A stretch of 64,000 nucleotides of DNA from Calothrix parasitica NIES-267 (lineage in GTDB: Bacteria > Cyanobacteriota > Cyanobacteriia > Cyanobacteriales > Nostocaceae): the NCBI RefSeq assembly GCF_002368095.1, contig NZ_AP018227.1, forward strand, positions 5,780,098-5,844,097, in the 5' to 3' direction. Position numbers and translations under genes: made by a program. A model generated the notes under the pieces. That model had not been told where the DNA came from, searched no databases, and worked only from the letters and a program-made list of their open reading frames with translations. Below are positions 39,640 to 47,971 of this stretch, one piece after another. The first letter of the stretch is position 1; every line of letters starts with the position of its first letter.

Positions 39640-40232
39640 GATATGTTACTCCATACTTTTAATCATGTTGAGTAGAAATAATAAGTAGTTTCATCTCAAG
39701 CTGTAATCGGGGTTAAAAAGGTTGAAAAAATAAAGTTTGAAAAAGATATTTAAACAATAATATAAATATAAAATTGCATAAATTTGCTGTATAGTTGCTG
39801 TTTATTTAAAATAAGAATAGCTAATAACTATAACTGCCCAGTAACTAAATACAATATTGATATTATTTGCATTACGGTTCTGCTTATAATGACAATTTTT
39901 GTGAAAAAGCAACTCGGTTATAAAAAACTCGGTTAGACAAATTTGAATTTTATATTCGTTTCACATGATATTTTTCATCTTGTTTTCCTGCTAGCTATTA
40001 CCCCACAAATATATGTATAGATACAGTTAATTCAAAGCTAATTAGTAGTAAACACAACTAAAAGCATATAAATGAATAATTAAAGAAATATTAAAAACAG
40101 TAATTAGATAGATAATAAATGATAAAAATAAATAGGCTTATCATTATTAAGAACTAATAACTATTAATCTTGCAAGCTATAAACCTATAAATATTAATCT
40201 TCTATAGTTACACTTTACCCACACTCCTATAG
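39640..40232 (-). other. Putative devBCA 5' leader
   Basis: About 590 AT-rich bases between the predicted start site (near 40226) and devB. No ORF with support. A long leader is also known for devBCA in Anabaena sp. PCC 7120. Confidence 0.5.
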
Positions 40233-40274
40233 ATTCTACATTGAAGTTTAGCTCTGAAACGTAGCATAATCTAC
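40233..40274 (-). promoter_or_regulatory. NtcA-activated promoter of devBCA
   Basis: Reading the minus strand: GTA-N8-TAC at 40274-40261, then exactly 22 bases, then TAGAAT (TAN3T) at 40238-40233. This is the canonical spacing of NtcA-activated (nitrogen-limitation) cyanobacterial promoters. The only gene downstream on this strand is devB, about 590 bases away. Basis is direct sequence match; activity is inferred. Confidence 0.8.
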
Positions 40275-40550
40275 AGATGAAGAATAGTATTTATAGGGTT
40301 GATTATTTAATTATTATTTCATAGCTAATCAGACAAAAAATATTTGATTAACGAACTTAAAAATACATTTGATAACAGTAAAACAGTTAATTGATAACAA
40401 CATCATCTCTATGTAATTGTAAAAAATGTATCAGTTTAATATCATTCGTTAGAGGCTTACGCAACCGAAATATTTCTTTGAATAATTTTGAACGGAGTAT
40501 AAGTAGGTCGGTGTTGAAAATCGTAGTTAAGACCAGGAAGTAGCAAGTAG

Positions 40551-40632
40551 CCCTTCGGGTATCTCCCTAGCGGGAGACGCTGCGCTAACAACAGTTTGCT
40601 TATGCCGGGGAACCCGTCCACCGCAACTGTTT
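40551..40632. repeat. Dispersed palindromic repeat
   Basis: Contains CCCTTCGGG, CTCCCTAGCGGGAG, the common cyanobacterial GGGAGACGCTGCG word, and AACAGTT / AACTGTT arms. It lies in the non-coding gap between the dev promoter and pcyA. Most of the remainder (40275-40965) is AT-rich with no gene seen. Confidence 0.6.
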
Positions 40633-40778
40633 CACAAGTAGTAAGTAGCGATAAGGGTTTGAGGTAAATTTATATATTGTTACATAGCTTAGTTTATTGG
40701 TACCTACTTACTTAATCGCTTTTTAGTATCACGCACCAACAGAATATTGTGACAATTGTATAAGTTCTGTCATTAATA

Positions 40779-40802
40779 AACCCGGTTTTTTTTAACCGGG
40801 TT
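40779..40802. terminator. Hairpin downstream of pcyA
   Basis: AACCCGGTT / AACCGGGTT perfect 9-bp stem, T6 loop, 160 bases after the pcyA stop. On the minus strand it is followed by TATTAATG, so termination is plausible but not strong. Confidence 0.55.
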
Positions 40803-40965
40803 CGCGCTATTTAAAATATTTAAAACTCCTATAGAATTCCGACATCAATCACAAATCAATTCATAACGCCAATTATTTGGAATTTGAAGAGCTTTGAATA
40901 CTTACCACAAGCTATTTATAAATTATCTTCTTTACTAATTACCAATTACCAATTATCCTTATTTC

Positions 40966-41709
40966 CTACTTGCTTTCGGGAACATCAAATAAAACAGTAG
41001 TCATATAGTAATCAGCCCATTCCGAACCAAAAGCTTTTTCTAAAACGCGACGAGTTTTATCATTTTGCTGCTGTTTCCTACAGTAATTTAATTGTCCTTC
41101 CAACAGTTTACTTGCTGCTTCTGATGAAACAGGTTTTGCAGCAATAGAATTTTGACAATGAATTGTTAAAAAATTCTCAACCCGTAAAAGAAACATTTGT
41201 TCCTCTTCAGGAGAACCGGGACGCACAAAAATGCAGAACTGAGAAAAAATTTCTCCCCATTCTGGTAATTCACGAGGTTGGGAAAAATTTAGTTCGGGTA
41301 GTTCAACAAGCGCGGTATTGTAATTAGATGGTAAATTTCCTTTCATATCCATTGGAGACAAATCAGCAATTGCAGCACTAATTTGACCCCTACCCCCAAC
41401 CAAATCGCAACCAAACATCGGTAAATCATATTCCGGGTAAGGAAACATTACACAATGAAGAATATCCAGCATTGAACCGACCTTCGCTAGTTCCATATGT
41501 AGCTTGCGGAACTGAGGAGTTTGATAGCAGCGATTTTCAATCGTAAGTTTTTCACCTTCTAACTTACCTTCCACATACCCCAACTCAGCAGGTAAATTAT
41601 AAGTCGATAAATCCAAATGCTGATGCCAAACTTTTTCTATACAATCAGCCAACTGACGAATCAGGGGATGTTGTTGCTCGCGGAGGGAAGAATTAGTTAC
41701 GGACGACAT
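40966..41709 (-). CDS. pcyA: Phycocyanobilin:ferredoxin oxidoreductase
   Basis: Reduces biliverdin IXalpha by four electrons from ferredoxin to phycocyanobilin, the chromophore of phycobilisomes and phytochromes. Started at the ATG at 41709 (247 residues); a TTG five codons upstream is less likely. The catalytic Glu, His and Asp (Glu76, His88, Asp105 in Synechocystis) are all conserved, in [18 protein letters not shown] and MFGCDLVGG with identical spacing of 12 and 17. The tail [19 protein letters not shown] is also characteristic. It stands alone, facing away from the dev operon. Confidence 0.97.
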   Translation of the reverse strand: MSSVTNSSLREQQHPLIRQLADCIEKVWHQHLDLSTYNLPAELGYVEGKLEGEKLTIENRCYQTPQFRKLHMELAKVGSMLDILHCVMFPYPEYDLPMFGCDLVGGRGQISAAIADLSPMDMKGNLPSNYNTALVELPELNFSQPRELPEWGEIFSQFCIFVRPGSPEEEQMFLLRVENFLTIHCQNSIAAKPVSSEAASKLLEGQLNYCRKQQQNDKTRRVLEKAFGSEWADYYMTTVLFDVPESK

Positions 41710-41759
41710 ATTGAAAACCAACAAACGTTATCTAATAGTTAGTCTACCTTTATCAGTTA

Positions 41760-41957
41760 TTAATGAACAGTTAACGCTGTTTTTATCAACAGTTGTCTAA
41801 AGGATAAGCCCATTAATGAAACCGCTTCTTGAGGAAGACATAGTTCGCCGGTAAAACCTATGTCGATAACAAATTCAATAGGTATGCTTGAGCCGTTCGG
41901 TAGTAAAAATGTGAGTGCAACAGTTGCGTGTCTATCCGTCACAATTCCAGAAATCAT
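41760..41957 (-). pseudogene. Truncated clan AA aspartic protease (retropepsin-like)
   Basis: A 65-codon ORF. The first 53 residues match the N-terminal half of clan AA proteases (ISGIVTDRHATVALTF, IPIEFVIDIGFTGELCLP), which are usually 110-120 residues. The catalytic D-T-G is D-I-G here. From about residue 54 the frame runs into repeat DNA (aactgttgat/aactgttcatt) and stops. The missing half and altered active site point to a dead gene. Its ATG overlaps the TGA of the small gene upstream (ATGA). Confidence 0.75.
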
Positions 41958-42121
41958 TTATAAACACGTTCCATAACACCACCAAATGAAACGGCAACAT
42001 TATATCCAATACGAATACCGAAGAGTCGGGCGTTTGGGTGTTTATTGCTGAGCTTTCGCGATGCTTTTAACCCAGTTTCATCGACTTCATAATCACCTGT
42101 CTCAATATCGATGATGACCAT
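41954..42121 (-). CDS. 55-aa protein coupled to the clan AA protease
   Basis: ATG at 42121 to TGA at 41956-41954, 55 residues: starts MVIIDIETGDYEVDETGL, then KASRKLSSNKHPNARLFGIR and IGYNVAVSFGGVMERVYK. It resembles a family of about 55-residue cyanobacterial proteins encoded directly before clan AA aspartic proteases; the ATGA overlap with that gene fits this. The function is unknown; a role as a substrate or regulator of the protease is speculation. Here the protease partner is broken. Its 5' end overlaps the tail of the degraded MazF fragment by 20 bases. Confidence 0.6.
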   Translation of the reverse strand: MVIIDIETGDYEVDETGLKASRKLSNKHPNARLFGIRIGYNVAVSFGGVMERVYK

Positions 42122-42275
42122 TTTGCCATAATAAATACCCTTTCAATATTACGTAATTTCTCATAAATGATTTAGGATTGCTATAGACCGCTGAAGATAA
42201 AACAAGAGCCGGACGGCGTTTAATACCAGTGACCCCAGGAAAATCGACCGTTACTACATCACCAGCATCAAACAT
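42102..42275 (-). pseudogene. Truncated MazF/PemK-like toxin
   Basis: ATG at 42275, 57 codons. The first 36 residues (MFDAGDVVTVDFPGVTG, then IKRRPALVLSSAVYSN) are the N-terminal strand pair of a PemK/MazF mRNA interferase, normally about 110 residues or more. After that the reading diverges and ends at a TGA inside the next gene. It starts in a TAATG overlap with the stop of the antitoxin-like gene upstream, as in intact TA operons. Toxin activity should be lost. Confidence 0.75.
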
Positions 42276-42502
42276 TATTCAACAGCCTCCTCATCTTCAA
42301 GGAATAATGTAGCCGCGTATTGCAACGAAAAATTATTAATATCAACTATATCTTGATCTGTCCAGCAATCACTTTGATTTACAACAGATGATGAATCTTG
42401 CTCGACCAATTCATTAAGAATAAGATTGGCTAGTCGTAACCGCTCTTGTGGTGGAAGGTTACGAACTACTTGAATATACACTTCTTGTGCAGAAGTTGAC
42501 AT
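42275..42502 (-). CDS. Antitoxin-like protein of the broken MazF pair
   Basis: 75 residues: a helical N-terminus (VYIQVVRNLPPQERLRLANL) and an acidic tail ending LEDEEAVE. Small proteins of this kind (LPPQERLRLA...ILNEL) commonly precede PemK/MazF toxins in cyanobacteria. The TAATG overlap with the truncated toxin supports the assignment. No DNA-binding motif is obvious. Confidence 0.6.
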   Translation of the reverse strand: MSTSAQEVYIQVVRNLPPQERLRLANLILNELVEQDSSSVVNQSDCWTDQDIVDINNFSLQYAATLFLEDEEAVE

Positions 42503-42516
42503 AGTGAAGAATTATC

Positions 42517-42888
42517 TTAATTTTCATCCACTAAGTGTAACACCTCTGCCACAACACCTTCAGCTACTTTGTGTGAACCAACAACCACGTAAAATCTTAT
42601 CCCAGGTTGAATTCGCTGCTTGTGTATTGGACGTAATTGTGGATTAAGAATCCGAAAATAGGCTTTTACTTCCTGTTCGCATACACTTCTATGAGACAAT
42701 AAGTTTCCTTCTGAATTTAGTAAGGCATAATATATCATCCAAGCACGATTTTCATCTCCTTCATACATGAAATCATACTTTATCCCTTGAATCAGAAGAG
42801 AGCGAATACCATTTTTAGGCTGAGGAATCGGGTTTAGTTTTGCTGCAAAATCTGGTTGTTTATAAACCCATTCTTCAACCATAGCCAA
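42517..42888 (-). CDS. Hypothetical protein with EF-Tu domain III-like end
   Basis: 123 residues. The second half (about 88-118: LRPIHKQRIQPGIRFYVVVG, then SHKVAEGVVAEVLHL) resembles the last beta-strands of EF-Tu domain III, where G-x-R-F...G...V-G-x-G-V-V-T-x-I/L is conserved. The first half has no GTPase motif. No family name can be given; the similarity is short and may be chance. It lies 14 bases upstream of the antitoxin-like gene on the same strand and may share its transcript. Confidence 0.5.
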   Translation of the reverse strand: MAMVEEWVYKQPDFAAKLNPIPQPKNGIRSLLIQGIKYDFMYEGDENRAWMIYYALLNSEGNLLSHRSVCEQEVKAYFRILNPQLRPIHKQRIQPGIRFYVVVGSHKVAEGVVAEVLHLVDEN

Positions 42889-42908
42889 ATTAATTTGTTT
42901 AAATAAAT

Positions 42909-43116
42909 TTACTGTCCTCTTCCTGGTTTACAATCGGCAAAACCCAATGCTTCCGTATCAATAAAACTCGCAATTGCCATTTCAATTACTGCTTCAATTG
43001 GATAATCAATATCGTTCGCACGAGCAATTAAAGCTTCTTGAATTTGTTTAGGTAAAGTCTCTAAAATTACTTTGGCATCCGCACTTGTAAGTTGAAGAGT
43101 GAAGTTTAGCTTGCAT
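42909..43116 (-). pseudogene. Small gene with a probable frameshift near its start
   Basis: A clear reading frame ends LGFADCKPGRGQ-stop at 42909-42911 and begins after a TAG near 43121, without any usable start codon: LTSADAKVILETLP, QEALIARANDI, PIEAVIEMAIASFIDTEA. An ATG with a nearby AAAGG (43116) begins MQAKLH in another frame and stops after about 19 codons. One base removed near codons 5-15 would join the two to about 68 residues. I judge it a frameshifted small gene (or sequencing error), with coding-like composition. Confidence 0.5.
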
Positions 43117-43209
43117 AGATTCTACCTTTCGGGTGGAATTTGGACGTTTAATCCCGGTCCGGTTGCTCTCTCGAATAATAGCTTCTAACTTCAATATAAG
43201 AAAACGAAC

Positions 43210-43920
43210 TTATTTAAAAGTTTTCCAATCAAATCCTAAATTTCTAATTGATTGTGATTTATACAAATTAAAGTTTCGAGTTTCGAGAATTTGTGCCATT
43301 ACTTCTACAGAAGACGTATAGCTAGGAATATGAAATTTATCACCCTCCCAAACACCTGCACCTTTACCATGATGCCAATCATCTTGATGATGCAAATTCT
43401 CAAATTGAACAAGTTTTTTTAATTCTTTAGAGACATATAAATATAGCTCTTCATCAGTGGAAAACAAATTTTCACCATAAATGTCTACAAGATGAACTAA
43501 AAGGTCGAAATCAAATTCTGGGGCTTGATTAAGCCTTGGAACATCTTTGCTATGAACTGTAATTAACTTTCTACGGATATGAACTTTTATCACTTCGGGG
43601 ATAAATGGAAACCCTCTATCGTCAAATTCATCATCTTCTATTTCTTCTTCTTCAGAATCCCATTTTCTCCATTCAAGAGGGGTGTGTAAAACTGGTGTAT
43701 CAAATCCTTGTTCTACTTTTAGTCCAGTTCCGTAAGCAAAAATATCAAGTCCAATCCCATCAGAAGAAGGATAGCTTGTAAGTAATTCAAAAATAATTGC
43801 CCATTTTTCTTGATTGCAAAAACCTACCACTCTGACTGCTGCTATATCGTAATTTACATTCAGCAGTGGGTAATCACTTTTATCAAGATGTTTGAGAATA
43901 CTATCTGAAGTAAAACTCAT
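43210..43920 (-). CDS. Uncharacterised 236-aa acidic protein
   Basis: Soluble, no signal peptide. N-terminal region (about 1-75) mixes beta strands and W/F residues (GFCNQEKWAIIFELLTSY), a central very acidic linker (SEEEEIEDDEFDD, about 90-102), and a C-terminal part with HHQDDWHHGKGAGVWEG (about 177-193). I recognise no domain. The overall character (acidic, single-copy next to TA fragments) is like immunity proteins, but nothing proves it. Confidence 0.6.
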   Translation of the reverse strand: MSFTSDSILKHLDKSDYPLLNVNYDIAAVRVVGFCNQEKWAIIFELLTSYPSSDGIGLDIFAYGTGLKVEQGFDTPVLHTPLEWRKWDSEEEEIEDDEFDDRGFPFIPEVIKVHIRRKLITVHSKDVPRLNQAPEFDFDLLVHLVDIYGENLFSTDEELYLYVSKELKKLVQFENLHHQDDWHHGKGAGVWEGDKFHIPSYTSSVEVMAQILETRNFNLYKSQSIRNLGFDWKTFK

Positions 43921-44048
43921 CGCTTACATCACTTAATTTTTTGGAAGCTAATAACAGTTATCAATGAACAAATAATGAATTATCAATGACTAGTTAGAAG
44001 CCTTGAATTAATAACTCCTAATTCCTAACTCCTAACTCCTAACTCTTC

Positions 44049-44723
44049 CTAAACCGCTGCCTCCGATTCCTCAACTTCCCGCTTCAACTTTTCCGGTTCA
44101 ATAGATTCCAATTCCCCATGACTGAGAGTCCAGCAGCTATCAGCAATCGGTAACAAATCCCCTGCATCGTGGGTAACTACTAATAAAGTCCAGTGTTCTT
44201 TTAATTTCGCTAATAAATTTACCAACTGACGACGCATTGACCAGTCCAAACCTGCCGTCGGTTCGTCTAATAATAATATATGTGGCTGACGAATTAACTG
44301 TACTGCTAAAGCCAAACGTCTTTGCTGTCCACCACTCAAAGCATGAGGTGGGGTTGAAAAAGATAAGTGTTCTAAACCAACTTCGCTCAATGCGTTTCTA
44401 ACTCGCTCTATCCCTAACTCTGGATGTCCCAAACGTAATTCTTCTAAAATCGTACTCCCGCAAAAATGGCGCTCTGGAAACTGAAACACCAAACCAGCTA
44501 ATTGCTGAATTTCTTCTGCCAATAATTCCTGTTCTCGCCAAAATAACGAGCCAGATGTGGGTTCGGCTAATCCAGACAAGATTTCCAACAGCGTACTTTT
44601 TCCGGAACCGCTAGGTCCGATAATTAGACCTAGCTTTTGGGGAGCTAAATCTAAATTAATTGATTTGAGAATTGCATTCTGAGTAGCAGTAGGATGATAA
44701 TTTAAATTTCTGAGATAAAGCAT
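44049..44723 (-). CDS. ABC transporter ATP-binding protein (ECF/CbiO-like)
   Basis: 224 residues: Walker A GPSGSGKST (about 36-44), Q-loop LVFQFPERHFCGSTILEELRLG, typical of ECF-type A components (FQxPE), signature LSGGQQRRLALA (about 129), Walker B ILLLDEPTAGLD, H-loop VTHD. The transmembrane and substrate subunits are not nearby. Plants have similar plastid NAP14/ABCI11-type proteins. The substrate is unknown. It is close to STRR-like DNA on its 3' side. Confidence 0.8.
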   Translation of the reverse strand: MLYLRNLNYHPTATQNAILKSINLDLAPQKLGLIIGPSGSGKSTLLEILSGLAEPTSGSLFWREQELLAEEIQQLAGLVFQFPERHFCGSTILEELRLGHPELGIERVRNALSEVGLEHLSFSTPPHALSGGQQRRLALAVQLIRQPHILLLDEPTAGLDWSMRRQLVNLLAKLKEHWTLLVVTHDAGDLLPIADSCWTLSHGELESIEPEKLKREVEESEAAV

Positions 44724-44949
44724 TGGTTAAGATTGCTGAAAATTAGGCATTTATTAATTAACTACACATCGAGCTGCAAACCTTCGTTCCGAAAAATCCT
44801 CAAATTACAACCATTACATCTGGTAATAGGAAAAACTATTTACCCGTACATCATTTATTGTGGCAGACTAATCGTTCTTTGCTATTAGTCACAAAAAAAC
44901 CTGGGAACCCTCTCAAATCTACCCAGTCAAACTATTTATAAAATTTTTG

Positions 44950-44985
44950 CGTAAATATGAGCGAGGTATAGGTAAACTATTTACG
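44950..44985. promoter_or_regulatory. Palindromic site upstream of the TPR gene
   Basis: CGTAAAT (44950-44956) pairs with ATTTACG (44979-44985), and inside the right half is GTAAACTATTTAC (44972-44984). It lies 55-90 bases before the ATG at 45040. It resembles an operator, though not an exact NtcA site (spacing 7, not 8). Confidence 0.3.
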
Positions 44986-45039
44986 TAATTATAAGTAAGA
45001 TATTAAACCGATTCAACAGTAATAATTCTGAGGTTTAAA

Positions 45040-45984
45040 ATGACTGAAAAACATACTGGAAAAAATAAAATACAAGCTGCAACTACCTCCAAAAAAGTTT
45101 TACGTTTAGTTTCTTCAGCTTTCGCAACTTTCATTGCGCTGAATATATCGGGACTAACTTTCGCAGCAGACCCTTTTCCCCGCAATCAACCGCGCGATAT
45201 TGGCGATAATACCGAAGCTGCATTTAAAGCAGTATTCAAGCAAGGTGACTACGAAGCAGGACAAAAGCATCTGGAACAGGCATTATCAACCGAGCCGAAT
45301 GAACCATTAGCTTATGCGATGCAGGCATCATTAGCTTACACAACACAGGATGTACGCCAATTAGAATCTTACAGCACAAAGACTTTAAATACCGCTAAAA
45401 AATTGATTGCTTCAGACCCTTTGCGTGGTAATTTATACGCTGCTGTAGGTCACTTTTTAGAAGGAGCAGTAATCCTGACTCGTGAAGGTACCGTTAGCGG
45501 TGCCCCAAAAGCACTAAGTCGTCTGCGAGAAGTTTATAACCATTTAGACAAAGCAGAAGCCATTTCACCAAAAGACCCAGAACTGAATTTGATTAAGGGT
45601 TACATGGATTTAATGCTCGCTGTAAATCTACCCTTCGCCAATCCCCAACAAGCAATTCAAAGATTAGAAGAGCATGCAGGTCCTCAGTACTTAGTTGAAA
45701 GAGGAATAGCCATAGCCTACCGAGATTTAAAAAAGTATTCTCAAGCACTAGACTACGTAAATCGCGCCCTAAAAATAACATCCGAGAATCCAGAGCTCTA
45801 TTATTTAAAAGCCCAAATCCTGCGAGAACAATCCAAAAAACAAAACAACCCCGAAATAAAAAAGCAAGCAATTGCTAATTTTGACCAAGCACTAGCCAAA
45901 AAATCTCAACTACCTGCGAGCGTAGTAAAACAAATAGAACGCGAACGTCGAAGAACAGCGCGAAGTCTAAAGAGTGAGGAGTAG
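45040..45984 (+). CDS. Exported TPR protein (Sll0314-like)
   Basis: 314 residues. N-terminus with basic region and hydrophobic stretch (about 23-43) ending TFAADP, a signal peptide for periplasm or lumen. Three to four TPR units follow: about 60-95 (GDYEAGQKHLEQALSTEPNE), 175-205, 222-255 (KKYSQALDYVNRALKITSEN) and 268-290. It resembles the conserved cyanobacterial Sll0314 group, whose function is not established. The last codons run into an AGTAGCA STRR. Confidence 0.75.
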   Translation: MTEKHTGKNKIQAATTSKKVLRLVSSAFATFIALNISGLTFAADPFPRNQPRDIGDNTEAAFKAVFKQGDYEAGQKHLEQALSTEPNEPLAYAMQASLAYTTQDVRQLESYSTKTLNTAKKLIASDPLRGNLYAAVGHFLEGAVILTREGTVSGAPKALSRLREVYNHLDKAEAISPKDPELNLIKGYMDLMLAVNLPFANPQQAIQRLEEHAGPQYLVERGIAIAYRDLKKYSQALDYVNRALKITSENPELYYLKAQILREQSKKQNNPEIKKQAIANFDQALAKKSQLPASVVKQIERERRRTARSLKSEE

Positions 45985-46024
45985 CAAGTAGCAAGTAGCA
46001 AGTAGCAAGTAGAAATTAGCAAGT
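45978..46024. repeat. STRR: AGTAGCA heptads
   Basis: About four perfect copies and several degenerate ones after the TPR gene; the gene's stop TAG lies in the first unit. Confidence 0.85.
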
Positions 46025-46173
46025 AAAGAGTAAAGAGTGAATTACCAACAATATTTTCTGTTTATCTTTATTGCTCAATCTTTGATTCCTACTCGTTACT
46101 CGCTACTTTAAGAATCTTCCGCAATTCCTCTAAAATAACCTTGGGATAAAACTAATCTAGATACTTCAATCGA

Positions 46174-46626
46174 ATGAAAATAGAATTCCGCGAAATAAAC
46201 CCTTTTGATGTCTGGATTTGGCTGAGGTTTAGTACGGTTCCTTCCGAACGAGAAAAGCAGTTTGTTGAAGAGCTTTTTGATTCCTGGTTTTATCTGGGTA
46301 AGTTAGGAGGTTTTAATGCTGAAAATCTCCAGGTGCAGGAAACTGGACTCGATATTAGCTATCTACATTATGACCAAGATGGTTATCAAAATAGCTTGTT
46401 AGCCCTCATGCATAATATGGGTGAATTTGAATACAACGGAGACTGGGGAAGATGCTGGTTTGATTTGGGAACTTCCGATGCGATCGCACTTGATGTTCTT
46501 ATCAATGCTTTGAATCAACTCGGTCAAGAATACGTCACCATTGATGAAATTTACATTGGGGGTGAAAATCCAGATTGGCCGATTGAAAATAGCGATAGTC
46601 GTCCTTCTTTCATTTACGATAACTAA
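46174..46626 (+). CDS. DUF3531 family protein
   Basis: 150 residues, start MKIEFREINPFDVWIWL, a signature of DUF3531, a family of cyanobacteria and plastids. It is rich in aromatic residues and acids (YLHYDQDGYQNS, GDWGRCWFDLG). No catalytic motif is apparent and the role is unknown. A nudix hydrolase gene starts 18 bases behind its stop with GAGGA before the ATG, so they form an operon. Confidence 0.8.
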   Translation: MKIEFREINPFDVWIWLRFSTVPSEREKQFVEELFDSWFYLGKLGGFNAENLQVQETGLDISYLHYDQDGYQNSLLALMHNMGEFEYNGDWGRCWFDLGTSDAIALDVLINALNQLGQEYVTIDEIYIGGENPDWPIENSDSRPSFIYDN

Positions 46627-46644
46627 GGCTCCGAGGAAAAATAA

Positions 46645-47076
46645 ATGTACAAAGAAGGTAAGATTCGCGTTCTAGCACTAGGATTAATCCGAGATAAAAA
46701 CAACCGCACTTTTCTTTCCGAAGGTTACGACCCAGTTAAGAAAGACAAATTCTATCGTGCATTAGGTGGTGGTGTCGAATTTGGTGAAACCAGCTTAGAA
46801 GCTCTCCAACGAGAATTTCAAGAAGAACTTCAAGCAGAATTAAGCAACATTCGTTACCTAGCTTGTTTAGAAAACATATTTACCTTTCAAGGAAACCCAG
46901 GTCACGAAATCATCCAACTTTATGAATGCGATTTTACTGACCCCAAATTTTACCAGCAGGAAAAAATCGCATTCAACGAAGGAAAACGAGAGAAAACAGC
47001 ACTTTGGATGGACATCAAAACTTTGAAATCTGGTAACGTTCGGTTAGTCCCGGAAGGATTTATAGATTATCTCTAG
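46645..47076 (+). CDS. Nudix hydrolase
   Basis: 143 residues. Nudix box G-x5-E-x7-RE-x2-EE at about 50-72 (GGVEFGETSLEALQREFQEE), which binds Mg and attacks a nucleoside-diphosphate-linked substrate. The substrate cannot be told. Second gene of a pair with the DUF3531 gene. Confidence 0.88.
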   Translation: MYKEGKIRVLALGLIRDKNNRTFLSEGYDPVKKDKFYRALGGGVEFGETSLEALQREFQEELQAELSNIRYLACLENIFTFQGNPGHEIIQLYECDFTDPKFYQQEKIAFNEGKREKTALWMDIKTLKSGNVRLVPEGFIDYL

Positions 47077-47179
47077 AGATGGGGAGACATTCTAGAAGTA
47101 GCGAGTAGCGAGCAGCGAGTAACAAGTTGCGAACAGGGAATGGACGATTGAGCGAGCATCACAAATGACAATAAAAACA

Positions 47180-47255
47180 AAAATAATTTACTTACTACTT
47201 ACTACTTGCTACTTGCTACTTACTACTTAATACTTACTACTTGCTACTTACTACT
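47180..47255. repeat. STRR: TTACTAC/TTGCTAC heptads
   Basis: About ten 7-mers between the nudix gene and the membrane protein on the other strand. Confidence 0.85.
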
Positions 47256-47260
47256 CATTC

Positions 47261-47797
47261 CTAATTAACCCCCACAGCAGTTAATATCGTCCAGCCATCA
47301 ACTAAAAACATTAACAAGGTAAACACGAGCAAAGTCACATACATCCACGGTTGAGATAATGGGTAAACATCTGTGGTGTCAATACCCGTTTTTTCCTCTA
47401 CAATTTTCACCAAACGAGCAAATCCCGCTACTCGCATCGGTAACAGGTAACCTTTCTTGTCCTTGCTGACAAAATAATAGACAATTCCTCCTTGTCCGGT
47501 GGTACGTGGTTTTAAATCCTCTACATCGGACCAAGCCAAAAACCAACCTTTACGAAAAAACTTTGGTACCAAAGGAGGATAAACAACCATGATACCCTCT
47601 TCATTTAAAATTACTCGTTCTGTCAAAACGGCATATAAAATTGCAAAACCAATACCGATACCAACCCAAAGTAGTGCGGGTGGTACGGGTGCATTTGTGA
47701 AATCAGCAAGAAAAGGTAACGGTAAAGTCAACGCTAAATACAAACTTAAGAGCGTAATCCTAATTAAAGGAGATAGCCGAAAAATAGTAGAATCCAT
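47261..47797 (-). CDS. Conserved cyanobacterial membrane protein (PH-like core)
   Basis: 178 residues: two N-terminal membrane helices (about 12-33 and 40-58), a soluble beta-rich part (about 62-140; RVILNEEGIMVVYP, FLAWSDVEDLKP) that recalls bacterial PH-like domains, and a third helix (about 152-172). I know no function. Followed by a four-helix protein on the same strand about 175 bases upstream. Confidence 0.65.
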   Translation of the reverse strand: MDSTIFRLSPLIRITLLSLYLALTLPLPFLADFTNAPVPPALLWVGIGIGFAILYAVLTERVILNEEGIMVVYPPLVPKFFRKGWFLAWSDVEDLKPRTTGQGGIVYYFVSKDKKGYLLPMRVAGFARLVKIVEEKTGIDTTDVYPLSQPWMYVTLLVFTLLMFLVDGWTILTAVGVN

Positions 47798-47971
47798 AAT
47801 CAGTTATCAGTTAACAATTTTCAATTTTCACTTAGACGATGTAGATCATCAATTATTAATTATTAGCGGTAAATTGGGCATATCCTTACAAACAGTAGCT
47901 TGAAAATTAATGATTCATATATACTCGACCGATGGTAACTGATAACTGATAACTGTTCACTGATAACTGAT

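Noticed and set aside
44950..44985. NtcA site upstream of the TPR gene
   Set aside because: The GTA and TAC are 7 bases apart, not 8, and no TAN3T lies at the right distance that I could confirm.
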